Source of the DNA: Actinomycetota bacterium
GTDB taxonomy: Bacteria; Actinomycetota; UBA4738; HRBIN12
Assembly: GCA_035697485.1 (NCBI GenBank)
Contig: DASSCU010000017.1
Location: 62,001-126,000 of the forward strand
Direction: 5' to 3'
DNA: 64,000 bases
Shown piece after piece: positions 35,460-44,892 of this stretch. Under the pieces are notes generated by a model. It ran no database searches, was not told where the DNA came from, and was given only the letters and a program-made list of their open reading frames with translations. The position numbers and the translations under genes are program-made. How positions within the stretch are numbered: position 1 is the stretch's first letter; each line of letters opens with the position of its first letter.

Positions 35460-36656
35460 CTACCTCGGCCCGGCGTTCGCGGCGACCACGCGGACGATCC
35501 TGTTCTCGATCGACTTGGCCTGATCGGTGTTCACGCCGCTCGATAGGATCGAGAAGGCCGCCCAGGCGTCTTCCCGCTCCAGCCACACCCACCCCGACAG
35601 CGCCGAGACCTCGATCAACGTGCCGGTCTTGGCCCGCACGGTGACCGTCTGCAGACGGTCCTCGAGTGTTCCCTCGCCTCCGGCGGCCAACGTGTCCCGC
35701 AGCACGTCGCCCCACGGCGCCTGCTCGGCGACCCGGAGCATCTCGACCATGCCTCGGGCGGTCACGCGGTTGTCGTAGGACAGGCCGGAACCGTCATGGG
35801 CCGCCACGCGCACGCCCTGGGCGTCGGCGAAGCCTTCGACCACCCTGGCGCCCTTCGCGATCGTGCCCGGCGATCCGAGTCGTTTCGCGCCGAGCACCTT
35901 GCCGAGCACCTCCGCTCGGAAGTTGCTCGAGACGACGTTCATCCGATGCATGATCGCGGCGAGGGGATCGCTGTGCACCGTGGCCATCGCGACGAGCCCG
36001 CGCGGCGCCGAGCCGAGACCCGGCCTGCCGGTCACCTCGATGCCGCGCACCTCGAGCTTCCTCGTCAGGGCTTTCGCAGCGAGGCGTTCGGGGTCGCGGA
36101 GATGGCGCCCGCCCGCGCCCTCGTTGAACCGGTACGTCAGCGCCGTCGGCAAGGCGATGTAGACATCGGGGAAGTAGTCGCGCCAGCCCGGCGCCCACCA
36201 GTCGCGCGCGAACGGACCCGTCCCACCGAAGACGCGCCCTCGGACGCGTTCGACGCCGGCGTCGCCGAGCGACCGCGCGAGGTCGGCCATGTCGAGGGCG
36301 TCGATCTCCGGATCGCCGTGGCCGACGATCCACAGGTTCCCGTCGAGCACGTCGTCCGACCCCACCGGTTCGGTCGCGAACAACCGGGTCGGGATCGTCG
36401 TGTCGGCGCCGATCCGTTGCAACAGCGCCATCGACAGCAAGAGCTTCTGGTTGGAGGCCGGCGGTCGGCGCACCCAGTCCTGGTGCCGGTAGAGCGGGCT
36501 CCCCTCGAGCGAGACGGCCACCGAGATCGGCAGGTCACCGACCAGGGAATCCACCCGTTGCACCCACCGTGGCGGAGCGGCGATCGCGGGCGACTGCGCG
36601 ATCAGGGCAGCGGAGACGCCCAGGCAGATCGCGAACAGGAATCGTCGGGTTCGCAT
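35460..36656 (-). CDS. dacB: D-alanyl-D-alanine carboxypeptidase/endopeptidase (PBP4, family S13)
   Basis: A 398-residue exported penicillin-binding protein trimming peptidoglycan. The signal peptide (RRFLFAICLGVSAALIA, cleavage near AIAAP) is followed by the three active-site motifs of S13 enzymes: SNQK at residues 68-71, SSN in MNVVSSNFRAEVLGK, and KTG in RAKTGTLIEVSALSG. The length equals that of actinobacterial PBP4. It lies 52 bp downstream of the GGDEF-EAL gene on the same strand. Confidence 0.92.
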   Translation of the reverse strand: MRTRRFLFAICLGVSAALIAQSPAIAAPPRWVQRVDSLVGDLPISVAVSLEGSPLYRHQDWVRRPPASNQKLLLSMALLQRIGADTTIPTRLFATEPVGSDDVLDGNLWIVGHGDPEIDALDMADLARSLGDAGVERVRGRVFGGTGPFARDWWAPGWRDYFPDVYIALPTALTYRFNEGAGGRHLRDPERLAAKALTRKLEVRGIEVTGRPGLGSAPRGLVAMATVHSDPLAAIMHRMNVVSSNFRAEVLGKVLGAKRLGSPGTIAKGARVVEGFADAQGVRVAAHDGSGLSYDNRVTARGMVEMLRVAEQAPWGDVLRDTLAAGGEGTLEDRLQTVTVRAKTGTLIEVSALSGWVWLEREDAWAAFSILSSGVNTDQAKSIENRIVRVVAANAGPR

Positions 36657-36708
36657 CGACCGGTCCAGGGTACGGGGTCACGGCCCCGTCGCCATGCTGG
36701 TCGTGCGA

Positions 36709-39700
36709 TCAGAGCTGTCGCCCTCGAGCGAGCGCCTCGGCCTCGCCGTGCATCGCCGTGCGCTCCTCGAGCAGCGCGGCCAGCTCGTCGCTGCGCAACG
36801 GCTTCGCGAAGTAGTAGCCCTGCCCCATCTCGCAGCGCAGCTCCAGCAGCCGGTGGAGCTGGTCGGCCCGCTCGATGCCCTCGGCCACCGGCCTGAGGTT
36901 CAGGATGCCCGCGAGCTTGATCACGGCTTCGGTGAGCGCCGAGGCCTCGCCGCCGTCGTTCACGCCGTCGATGAAGGACTTGTCCACCTTGAGGATGTCG
37001 ACGGGGAACCGCCGGATGTAATTGAGCGACGAGTACCCGGTGCCGAAATCGTCGACCGCGAGCTGGACACCGAGCTGCTTCAGGTGGCCGAGGCGCTCGA
37101 TCGAGAGGTCCATGTCCTGCATCATCACGCTCTCGGTGATCTCCAGGATCAGCGAGTGCGGGTCCAGCCCCGTGTCGATGAGGATCTCGCGCACCTCTTC
37201 GACGAGTTCGGGACGCGCGATCTGACGGACCGAGAGGTTGACGGCCATGTGGATGGGCGGATCGCTCGGGAACCGTTCCTGCAGCTCGACGGCATGACGG
37301 CAGGCCTCGCGCAGCACCCAGCGCCCGATCGGCACGATCAATCCTGTCTCCTCGGCGAGCGGGATGAAGTCGAGGGGTGGCACCACCCCGCGGACGGGGT
37401 GGATCCAGCGGATCAGGGCCTCGACCCCCACGATGCGACCGCTCTCGAGCTCGATCACCGGCTGGTAGTGCAACCGGTACTCCTGGTGTTCGATCGCCCG
37501 TTGCAGGTCCGCCTTGAGCTCCAGGCGCTTGAGCGCGGTGTCGTGCATCGCGGGCTCGAAGACCTGGTAGCGGCCCTTCCCCCGCTCCTTCGCCATGTAC
37601 ATCGCGACGTCGGCGTTGCGCAGCAGCTCCTCCACATCGCCTCCGCGGTCGCCGTCCGCGGTCGCGATGCCGACCGACGACCGCACGAACACTTCCTTGC
37701 CCTCGAGGGTGAACGGGTCCTCGAGCATCGCCATGATGCGTTCGGCGACGTCGGCGGCAGTCACTCCCTTTTCGCCGTCCTCGAGCAGCACGGCGAACTC
37801 GTCGCCCCCGAGCCGGGCGGCGGTGTCCGCCGCCCGCAGGCACTTGCGCAATCGCTCCCCGACCTCGAAGAGCAGCTGGTCTCCGGCCGCGTGCCCGAGC
37901 GAGTCGTTGATCGTCTTGAAGTCGTCGAGGTCCATGAACAGCACCGAGATCGGCTCGTGGTCGCGGGACTGTCGCTCGAGGGCGTGGGAGACGCGGTCGT
38001 GGAACAGCGCCCGGTTCGCGAGGGTCGTGACGGAGTCGTGGAAGGCTTGGTGCTCGAGCTGTTCCTCGAAGCGCTTGCGCTCGGTCACGTCACGGACGTT
38101 CAGTACGATGCCTCCGACGTTGGGGTCGTCCGACTGATCGGAGATGAGCGTCTCCGTATGCAGATGCTCCCCACGGTTGTGCCGCACCCGCAGCTCGACC
38201 AGCACCGAGTCCCTCGTCTCCTCGTCGTGAGGTTCCATCGCGTGGAGGGCCTTCGGCACGTCGTCGGGGTGCACGAGCTCGGCGAACCTGGTGCCCTCCA
38301 ACACCCCCGGGTCGTAGCCGAGCATGCGTGCGACCGCGGGGCTGACGTAGCTGATCGTGGTGTCCCGGGTGACCACGCAGACGACATCGGACGAGTTGCT
38401 CACGAGCGACGCGAACCTCGCCTCGCTCTGCTGCTGGAGCAGGTTCCGGGTGAGGGCGGCCGACTCCAGCGCGAGCGCGACTTGCGTGCTCAGCGCGGTC
38501 AGCGAGTCGGTGAGAGACCGGTCCATCTCGTCAGGGGTCGCGACGACCATCAGTCCCCGGAGCTCGTCCTGTACGAACAGCGGGGCCGTGAAGACCGAGC
38601 CTTGCTCGATCCGCGCGAGGTAGAGGTCGGAGACGAGGGTGCTCTCGTGCGTCTGGACGACGAAGGCCGTGTTCGACTGCAGCTGCTCTCGCTTCCAGAC
38701 GGGGAACAGGGTCAACGTGAAGCGGGCGCCCTTCGCATCGCCACCCCCCGACGACGCCATCACCACGAACCGCCCGGGCCGCTGCGGTGAGTCGCACATG
38801 CGCACGGCCGCATCGTCACCGGCCAGCGCTGCGACGGCGTCGATCGCGGCACGGTGGATGCCGTCCTGGCTCGTCGCTGTCGCGAGCTTGGCGCCCGCCT
38901 CGCGGAGCGCCTTCTCCCTGACCGCGGATCCCTCCTGCGCTCGTGCCAGGCCCCACATACGCGCGACGACGAGCAGGAACATCACGATCGTGGCGTCGAC
39001 GAGGACCCCGACGCCTTCGCCGGTCTCGCCGGGCAGCAGCTGCAGCGCGATCATCGCGGGGGCGATCAGCGACGCGGCCGCCAGCAGGGCGAGCCGTAGC
39101 AACCCGAGGGGCCGCTCGTCGCTGGACGCTTCGGTCAGTGACGTCATCGTGGGGTGCACGGCGGCGAGCCCGATCAGGAGCGCGGCCGTCACGCTGCCGA
39201 AGAGCATCACCTGATCGGCCCCCATCATCGTGATGGTCGCGCCGGTCGTGAGGAGCAGGATCGCCCCGGCGTGACCGATGGCGACGGCGACGACGGCGCC
39301 CACGAGCGCCCACAGCGAGGCGCTCCTCGGTCGGGGCGTGATGGCCAGCCGGACCGCGACACCCACTAGGCAAACGTCCAGGAACCCTCCCGCCAGGTAG
39401 ATGATGCGGGTGTCGAGATCGAGGTTGCTCGCGGTCAGGGTCGGCTGCAGCATGGCGACCCATGCGATCGTGCCGATGCCGATGGCGACCGTGAAGGCGT
39501 CGATCGCCGCCGTCCGGTCGGGACCCCCGCAGCGCGCCCTCACGATCACCGTCGACGCCGTGATGAGGGCGACCGGCGCACCGAGCGCCAGCCACGCCGT
39601 CGCGCTCTGGAGGGCATCGGCCCCACCGGTCGAGACGAGGAGGCGATCGATCAAGGGCGGGATCGCGAGCAGCAGCACCGCCAACGTCAGTACGAGCCAG

Positions 39701-39858
39701 GCGATCCGGTGTCGCGGTGCGTGTCGGTGAACCCCGAGCAGGATCGCGACCGGCACGAGGCCACCCACGGCCACGCCGAGCTGCCATGGCACGTCACCGG
39801 GCACAGCGGCGGCGACCCCGGCCATCGGGGCGACGAAGAACCACACGTTCCGAGACAT
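36709..39858 (-). CDS. Membrane-anchored GAF-PAS-GGDEF-EAL cyclic-di-GMP protein
   Basis: A 1,049-residue signalling protein. About eight to nine membrane helices occupy residues 1-310. A GAF-like domain follows (about 325-465), then PAS (about 475-595, FASLVSNSSDVVCVVTRD) ending in NVRDVTERKRFEEQLEHQAF. GGDEF is intact (RLGGDEFAVLLE near 683, a diguanylate cyclase signature), as is EAL (GVEALIRW near 815) with NLSVRQIARPELVEEV, ILEITESVMM and AVDDFGTGYSSLNY, the phosphodiesterase metal-site residues. Both activities are thus possible. The N-terminal membrane region resembles a ligand-sensing module of unknown stimulus. Confidence 0.93.
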   Translation of the reverse strand: MSRNVWFFVAPMAGVAAAVPGDVPWQLGVAVGGLVPVAILLGVHRHAPRHRIAWLVLTLAVLLLAIPPLIDRLLVSTGGADALQSATAWLALGAPVALITASTVIVRARCGGPDRTAAIDAFTVAIGIGTIAWVAMLQPTLTASNLDLDTRIIYLAGGFLDVCLVGVAVRLAITPRPRSASLWALVGAVVAVAIGHAGAILLLTTGATITMMGADQVMLFGSVTAALLIGLAAVHPTMTSLTEASSDERPLGLLRLALLAAASLIAPAMIALQLLPGETGEGVGVLVDATIVMFLLVVARMWGLARAQEGSAVREKALREAGAKLATATSQDGIHRAAIDAVAALAGDDAAVRMCDSPQRPGRFVVMASSGGGDAKGARFTLTLFPVWKREQLQSNTAFVVQTHESTLVSDLYLARIEQGSVFTAPLFVQDELRGLMVVATPDEMDRSLTDSLTALSTQVALALESAALTRNLLQQQSEARFASLVSNSSDVVCVVTRDTTISYVSPAVARMLGYDPGVLEGTRFAELVHPDDVPKALHAMEPHDEETRDSVLVELRVRHNRGEHLHTETLISDQSDDPNVGGIVLNVRDVTERKRFEEQLEHQAFHDSVTTLANRALFHDRVSHALERQSRDHEPISVLFMDLDDFKTINDSLGHAAGDQLLFEVGERLRKCLRAADTAARLGGDEFAVLLEDGEKGVTAADVAERIMAMLEDPFTLEGKEVFVRSSVGIATADGDRGGDVEELLRNADVAMYMAKERGKGRYQVFEPAMHDTALKRLELKADLQRAIEHQEYRLHYQPVIELESGRIVGVEALIRWIHPVRGVVPPLDFIPLAEETGLIVPIGRWVLREACRHAVELQERFPSDPPIHMAVNLSVRQIARPELVEEVREILIDTGLDPHSLILEITESVMMQDMDLSIERLGHLKQLGVQLAVDDFGTGYSSLNYIRRFPVDILKVDKSFIDGVNDGGEASALTEAVIKLAGILNLRPVAEGIERADQLHRLLELRCEMGQGYYFAKPLRSDELAALLEERTAMHGEAEALARGRQL

Positions 39859-39922
39859 CCTTCGGGTTATCGGTTGCGTCGGGGCATACCTGACCCCGAC
39901 GCCGACACGTCCGACGTTCCCG

Positions 39923-41026
39923 TCAGCCGAGGAGCGACCTCAGATCGAAGGTGTCGAACGGTGCGGTGCAAGGATTGCCGTGCGTCAGGTGGAGCGCAGC
40001 CACCGAGAGGTCCATGACGATCGCGGCCACGGTGACGTAGTCGGCCTCCGGAGGCCGCGACTGGTCGCCGTGGGCGCAGACCGATCCCTCGCCACGGTTC
40101 GGGCCGGCGTGCGCTCGAAGGGCCGACTCGATCTCCGGCACGCCGATCGAGCGGCGCTCGACGCTTCCTTCGGCCGAGGCCTGTCGCAGGGGGGACTCTC
40201 GGCCGTCGAGCATGGCGAGGTCCTTGAAGTCACGGTCGGGGCGGACGAAGTGGTTCGCGTGGCAGATCGTGCCGGCGTCGACGCGCCAGACGGCGTCGGG
40301 ACCGCCGGGTGCCACCTCGAGGTCCGTGACGTGCCCGGAGCGCGCACCGATCAGGTAGTTGGCTGACGACGCGCGCTCCCGCTGGACGACCTCGGTGACC
40401 GCTTCCTCGAAGGAGGCGCTGGTGAGCACCCGGCGAAGGATCGCGTGGTAGGGCACGCCAGGGTTCCCCCGGTCGCGGCTCGAGGTCAGCGCGTTCGTCG
40501 CGACTCCGATCCCGGCGTCATTCATGCCGGCCTTCGCGAGCAGGCCGGCCTCCACGAGCGTCACGAAGGCGGGACGTCCCGCCGGCCGCATCGCCAGGAG
40601 CACGCAGGTGTCGCGGGCAGGCGGCTTCCAGTCCCAGTTCTGGGCGATGAAGACGCGCTCGCCGACGGTGGCGGGCGGTGCCGCACCGATCGCCGTGCAC
40701 TCCTTGGCGGCAGTCCGAGCGGCGCGCGCGTCGAGGCCGAACATCACCTCGGTGCGGACGTTGAGGGCGAGCACGTCCTCGGCGTCGACGCCCGCACCTT
40801 CCGCGATGCCTTCGATCTCGGGGAGGAGCTGCACGTCGGTGTCGTCGAACCACTCGGCGTAGGCACCGGCCCGGTCGCGGACCTCGGTCCACCCCAGCCC
40901 GGTGTAATGGCGGAAGACCGCCGTGTACAGCTCGATCGAGCCGTGCACCCTGTCGCGTGCCCCCTCCCCGTACGCACGCCCCCGCTCACGAGGGCCCCCC
41001 GACGCTCGGATCAACGGCCATGCCAT
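39923..41026 (-). CDS. C45 family (acyl-CoA:6-APA acyltransferase-like) Ntn-hydrolase
   Basis: A 367-residue protein of the autoproteolytic acyltransferase group. The predicted nucleophile is Cys110 in AAKECTAIGAAPPATV, the cleavage point that would expose an N-terminal Cys. It is followed by the FIAQNWDWKPP signature, LVEAGLLAKAGMNDAGIGVA, and the ASSANYLIGARSGHVTDLE segment. Members cleave or form amide bonds in beta-lactams, bile salts or peptides; most bacterial ones have no known substrate. It does not imply beta-lactam synthesis here. Confidence 0.83.
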   Translation of the reverse strand: MAWPLIRASGGPRERGRAYGEGARDRVHGSIELYTAVFRHYTGLGWTEVRDRAGAYAEWFDDTDVQLLPEIEGIAEGAGVDAEDVLALNVRTEVMFGLDARAARTAAKECTAIGAAPPATVGERVFIAQNWDWKPPARDTCVLLAMRPAGRPAFVTLVEAGLLAKAGMNDAGIGVATNALTSSRDRGNPGVPYHAILRRVLTSASFEEAVTEVVQRERASSANYLIGARSGHVTDLEVAPGGPDAVWRVDAGTICHANHFVRPDRDFKDLAMLDGRESPLRQASAEGSVERRSIGVPEIESALRAHAGPNRGEGSVCAHGDQSRPPEADYVTVAAIVMDLSVAALHLTHGNPCTAPFDTFDLRSLLG

Positions 41027-41128
41027 AGCGCCAGGCTAGCGGGACGGCGCGTCCGCGTGAGGCGACGCCGGGGCTAGACTCCCGCACGAACGGGCACTCC
41101 GCGACACGATGCCGAGGGGGGAACCCAC

Positions 41129-42484
41129 GTGAAGACCGTCGACCGCGCTCGGGTGGCCGAGCTGATGGAGCGCGAACGGGCGACGTTCCGAGAGCGTCAC
41201 GCCCGCAGCGGACAGCTCTCCGAAGAGGCTAAGGGATCGCTGTTGTTCGGCGTGCCGATGAACTGGATGACCCGCTGGCCGGGGGACCATCCCGTCTTTG
41301 TCGATCGAGCGGAGGGCGCGCACTTCTGGGACGTCGACGGGAACGATTTCGTGGACTTCTGCCTCGGCGACACGGGCGGCATGGCCGGCCACTCACCGAA
41401 GGTCGCGGTCGACGCGATCGCCGAGCAGGCGAGTAAGGGCATCACGTTGATGCTCCCGACGGAGGACGCCACCTGGGTGGGCACCGAGATGGCGCGCCGG
41501 TTCGGCGTGCCGTACTGGCAGTTCACGCTGACGGCCACCGACGCGAACCGGTTCGTGATCCGGTGGGCGCGCGAGATCACGCGGCGCCCGAAGATCGTGG
41601 TGCACAACTGGTGCTATCACGGGTCGGTCGACGAGACGTTCGCGACCCTCATCGGCGGGCGCACCGTGGCGCGCGAGGGGAACATCGGCAAGCCCGTACC
41701 GCTCGACGAGACCACCAGGGTGGTCGAGATCAACGACCTCGACGGCCTGGAGGCCGCCCTCGCCGAGGGCGATGTGGCCGCGTGCCTGTTCGAGCCGGCC
41801 CTCACGAACATCGGCATCGTCCTTCCCGATCCCGGGTATCACGAGGCCGTTCGCGAGTTGTGCACGAAGTACGGCACCCTGCTCGTGATCGACGAGACGC
41901 ACACGATCAGCACCGGGCCGGGCGGCTGTACGAGGGCCTGGGGCCTCGAGCCCGACTTCGTCACGATCGGGAAGACCCTCGGCGCGGGCATCGCGAGCGG
42001 CGCCTACGGCATGACCCAGCGGGTCAGCGACCTCGTCTACGAGCACACCGACTGGAGGAACGCCGACGTCGGCGGCGTGGGCGGCACCCTCGCTGGGAAT
42101 GCCCTGTCGCTCGCGGCGATGCGCGCCACGCTCGGACAGGTCATGACCGACGAGGCGTTCGAGCGGATGATCTCGCTGGGCGCGCGGTTCGAAGAGGGTG
42201 TCCGCGGGGTGATCGAGTCGCGTGAGCTGCCTTGGCACGTGGTGCGTCTCGGCTGCCGCGTCGAGTACCTGTTCCGTCCAGACGTGGCCCGCAACGGCGC
42301 CGAGGCGGCCGCCGGCCAGGACGACGACGTGGATCCGTACATCCACCTCTACCTGCTGAACCGCGGCATCCTGATGACACCGTTCCACAACATGGCGCTG
42401 ATGTCGCCGGCGACCACCGCCGACGACGTCGACCGTCACACGGAGGTGTATGCGCAGATGGCCGACGAGTTGGTGGGGGGGTGA
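41129..42484 (+). CDS. Class III PLP aminotransferase
   Basis: A 451-residue aminotransferase similar to glutamate-1-semialdehyde aminotransferase and omega-transaminases. PLP Lys282 is in FVTIGKTLGAGIASGAYG. VIDETHTISTGPGG holds the Asp that pairs with the pyridine nitrogen, and NWCYHGSVDETF contains the usual YHG turn. The heme genes that would support a HemL role are not nearby, so the substrate is probably another amino acid or amine. It overlaps the VOC gene (GTGA), hinting at a shared catabolic role. Confidence 0.85.
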   Translation: MKTVDRARVAELMERERATFRERHARSGQLSEEAKGSLLFGVPMNWMTRWPGDHPVFVDRAEGAHFWDVDGNDFVDFCLGDTGGMAGHSPKVAVDAIAEQASKGITLMLPTEDATWVGTEMARRFGVPYWQFTLTATDANRFVIRWAREITRRPKIVVHNWCYHGSVDETFATLIGGRTVAREGNIGKPVPLDETTRVVEINDLDGLEAALAEGDVAACLFEPALTNIGIVLPDPGYHEAVRELCTKYGTLLVIDETHTISTGPGGCTRAWGLEPDFVTIGKTLGAGIASGAYGMTQRVSDLVYEHTDWRNADVGGVGGTLAGNALSLAAMRATLGQVMTDEAFERMISLGARFEEGVRGVIESRELPWHVVRLGCRVEYLFRPDVARNGAEAAAGQDDDVDPYIHLYLLNRGILMTPFHNMALMSPATTADDVDRHTEVYAQMADELVGG

Positions 42485-42849
42485 CGATAGCCGACGCGAG
42501 CTTCCTCTTCGTCACGATCGACGCTGTCGACACCGTGAAGGCCGCCTCGTTCTGGGCGGAGGTGCTGGGCACCGAGATCGACGACGAGCTCGACGAGGGC
42601 CGGTTCACCTTCCTGAAGGGCCGTGACGACCTTCCGGTGGTGTGCATCCAGCGGGTCCCCGAGCCGAAGCAGGCGAAGACGCGCATCCACCTCGACCTCG
42701 GCGTGTCCGACCTCGAGGCGGCCACGCGGCGCGTGATCGAGCTCGGTGGGTCGTGGGACGGGGAGGAGCGCCAGCTCGAGCCGTTCACGTGGCGCACGCT
42801 CTCCGATCCCGAGGGCACGGAGTTCGACATCGCACTGGTCGAGGAGTGA
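42481..42849 (+). CDS. VOC (glyoxalase/dioxygenase-fold) family protein
   Basis: A 122-residue protein with two beta-alpha-beta-beta-beta modules: FLFVTIDAVDTVKAASFWAE then KTRIHLDLGVSDLEAATRRV, ending in the DPEGTEFDIALVEE metal-site Glu. His in IHLDL and Glu in TEFD are probable metal ligands. The GTG at 42481 overlaps the aminotransferase stop. Reaction unknown. Confidence 0.85.
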   Translation: MTIADASFLFVTIDAVDTVKAASFWAEVLGTEIDDELDEGRFTFLKGRDDLPVVCIQRVPEPKQAKTRIHLDLGVSDLEAATRRVIELGGSWDGEERQLEPFTWRTLSDPEGTEFDIALVEE

Positions 42850-42856
42850 CAGGGTA

Positions 42857-42878
42857 CCCCCGTCGATCCAATCGGGGG
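42857..42878. terminator. Bidirectional hairpin between VOC gene and serC
   Basis: CCCCCG (42857-42862) pairs with CGGGGG (42873-42878) in the 43-bp gap between convergent genes, with a partly paired interior. Confidence 0.4.
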
Positions 42879-42892
42879 GAGTCCAGATGCGA

Positions 42893-43990
42893 CTAGTAGG
42901 CCCTGGCGGCGAAGTCGCCCATGAACGTCGCGAGCGTCTCGACGTCGTCGATCGGCATCGCGTTGTAGATGCTCGCCCGGACGCCGCCGACGCTGCGGTG
43001 GCCCCTGAGCTCAGCGAGCCCGCGCCGGGCGGCCTCGGACACGAACCGGGCGTCCAGCTGGTCGCTCGGCAGGCGGAACGTGACGTTCATCAGCGATCGC
43101 GAGCCCGGGTCCGCGTGTCCTCGGTAGAACCCCTCGCTCGCATCGATCGCGTCGTACAGCAGCTCCGCCTTGGCGCGGTTGCGCCGCTCCTGTCCCTCGA
43201 GGCCGCCGACCTCGTCGCGGAGCCAGCGGGTCACGAGCATCACGACGTAGATCGCGAACACCGGCGGTGTGTTGTAGAGGGAGCCGTGCTCGACGAACGT
43301 GCGGTAATCGAGCATCGTCGGTAGTCCGTCGGGCACGCGATCGAGCAGGTCCCCGCGCATGATCGCGATCGTCACCCCGGCCGGGCCGGCGTTCTTCTGA
43401 GCTCCCGCGTACAGCACGCCGAAACCACCGACGTCGATCGGCCGCGACAGCAGGTCCGACGACGCGTCGGCCACGAGCGGCACCCCAGGGGGTGGTACCG
43501 GCGGTACGGACCACTCGACCCCCTCGATCGTCTCGTTCGTCGTGACGTGGAGGTACGCGGCATCGGGTGAGGGCGTCCAATCGTCGGCTTCCGGCACCCG
43601 GACGAACCCGAGCTCGGCGCCGCTCCACGCGACGCGGACCGCACCCTCCCGCCCGGCCTCGCGAACCGCCTTCGTGCCCCAGGAACCGGTGACGACGTAC
43701 TCGGCGATACCGCCGCTGCCTCTGAGCAGGTTCATCGCCACCATCGAGAACTGCTGGGTCGCGCCGCCTTGGCAGAACACGATGCGATGGGTCGCCGGTA
43801 CGCCGAGCAGCGAGCGGAGGTTCCCTTCGGCTTCCTCCAGCACGCCGGCGAACCAGGAGCTGCGATGAGAGATCTCGAGCGGCGAGATCCCGATGCCGGG
43901 GAGCGAGAGCAGGTCACGTTGCACCTGCTCGAGCACCGGCAGAGGAAGCGTCGCCGGCCCCGACCCGAAGTTGACGACTCGGTCGCTCAT
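42893..43990 (-). CDS. serC: Phosphoserine aminotransferase
   Basis: Converts 3-phosphohydroxypyruvate and glutamate to phosphoserine, the second step of serine synthesis. The 365-residue protein has VNFGSGPATLPLPVLEQV at the N-terminus, FCQGGATQQFSMVAMNLL (PLP phosphate contact), VADASSDLLSRPIDV (Asp bonding the pyridine nitrogen) and Lys199 in YAGAQKNAGPAGVT, the Schiff-base lysine. The start is set at MSDRVVNFG; the frame has an earlier ATG that would add 11 residues. serA and serB are not in the window. Confidence 0.94.
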   Translation of the reverse strand: MSDRVVNFGSGPATLPLPVLEQVQRDLLSLPGIGISPLEISHRSSWFAGVLEEAEGNLRSLLGVPATHRIVFCQGGATQQFSMVAMNLLRGSGGIAEYVVTGSWGTKAVREAGREGAVRVAWSGAELGFVRVPEADDWTPSPDAAYLHVTTNETIEGVEWSVPPVPPPGVPLVADASSDLLSRPIDVGGFGVLYAGAQKNAGPAGVTIAIMRGDLLDRVPDGLPTMLDYRTFVEHGSLYNTPPVFAIYVVMLVTRWLRDEVGGLEGQERRNRAKAELLYDAIDASEGFYRGHADPGSRSLMNVTFRLPSDQLDARFVSEAARRGLAELRGHRSVGGVRASIYNAMPIDDVETLATFMGDFAARAY

Positions 43991-44032
43991 GGCGACCAGG
44001 CTACCGATGTCGGGCGGGGGCACGACGTCTCG

Positions 44033-44506
44033 TCACGCGCCGGGCTTGAACACCATCAGGGAGAGGATCACGAGCAGACCTACCGACCCGCTCGCCGCGG
44101 TGATCGTCGTCGCCGGCCCCTCGAGCGCCTCGCGGAGCTCGTCGTCGGACATCGTGTAGGTGCCGTCGGCCCACCGGGTGCACCCATCACGCAGCCGCTT
44201 CATGTGCGGGGTCGCGACCACCGACATCAGAGCCGTCAGCACGAGCAGCAGGAGCAGGGAGCCCAACAGCCACCAGTCGGCGAAGAGCGCACCGTCGATG
44301 CCGGCTGCGACGCCTCCGAGCAGGAGCAGGCCGAACGAGATGTACATCGGCATCGTGGTCCGTTTCGAGGTTTCACACCATTCGAGGATGCGATCGCGGT
44401 CCCCGTCGACGGCGCGCACCGCGAACAGGGCCCACATCGAAACCCCGTGCGTCACGAGGAATCCGGCCACACCCACGAGATGCACGAACACCCAGAACCG
44501 GTACAT
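44033..44506 (-). CDS. DUF2269-like membrane protein with two helix-1 histidines (copy A)
   Basis: A 157-residue protein with four membrane helices. It aligns without gaps over at least the first 57 residues to 45899-46381: His9 and His20 in helix 1 (FVHLVGVAGFLVTHGVSMW) and the MPMYIS motif at residues 52-57 are shared. The acidic DDELREALEGP segment before helix 4 is also shared. The two histidines are about three turns apart on one helix face, a possible metal or heme site, but this is inference. It lies on the left flank of the USP-Rieske gene, divergent from it. Confidence 0.75.
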   Translation of the reverse strand: MYRFWVFVHLVGVAGFLVTHGVSMWALFAVRAVDGDRDRILEWCETSKRTTMPMYISFGLLLLGGVAAGIDGALFADWWLLGSLLLLLVLTALMSVVATPHMKRLRDGCTRWADGTYTMSDDELREALEGPATTITAASGSVGLLVILSLMVFKPGA

Positions 44507-44560
44507 CCCCGAAGGATACGGGCGCGGTGCCTCCTCCGGGGCTTCGGGGCGGCCTGCCCG

Positions 44561-44758
44561 TCAGCCGCCCCGTCGCACGTGCCGGAAGATGCGTGGCATC
44601 GTGATGCGGCCTCGCAGGCGCCGGCCCCGCCCCAGATGCACCCGGTCGGGAAGCCGTCCGCCCCATCGTCCGCTCGCAGGCCCCGGCCTGTGCTCCCGTG
44701 ACTCGATCTCGGGCCGATGGGCATCGGACCAGGTCGTGGGTGGCACATGCGTCGTCAT
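44561..44758 (-). CDS. Small Arg-rich basic protein (65 aa), tentative
   Basis: ATG 44758 is preceded by GAGGAGGG seven bases upstream, one of the better sites on this strand. The product MTTHVPPTTWSDAHRPEIES continues into an Arg/Gly-rich tail (HLGRGRRLRGRITMPRIFRH). No family recognised. It could bind nucleic acid or be a non-functional ORF; the ribosome-binding site is the main support. Confidence 0.4.
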   Translation of the reverse strand: MTTHVPPTTWSDAHRPEIESREHRPGPASGRWGGRLPDRVHLGRGRRLRGRITMPRIFRHVRRGG

Positions 44759-44892
44759 CGCGATCCCTCCTCATCTCGACCGTAGTGCCCCGTGGCGGGA
44801 CCGCTACCGGCCGTGGGGCCCGGGGGGGCCGGGACCGCGTGTCGGCAGGGGTGAGCGCGCGGTAGCGTGCGAGGCCCGAGGAGAGGTCGCCC

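Noticed and set aside
36694-38790. A 698-codon open frame antisense to the GGDEF-EAL gene
   Set aside because: The opposite strand carries intact GGDEF and EAL motifs; this frame has shadow composition (His/Asp/Arg/Glu-rich) and no domain.
36709-39858. Degenerate c-di-GMP protein with one inactive domain
   Set aside because: Both the GGDEF and EAL signatures and the metal-site residues are intact, so no degeneration is supported.
39923-41026. Evidence of beta-lactam (penicillin) biosynthesis from the C45 acyltransferase-like gene
   Set aside because: The family is broad, and no ACV synthetase or isopenicillin synthase gene is nearby.
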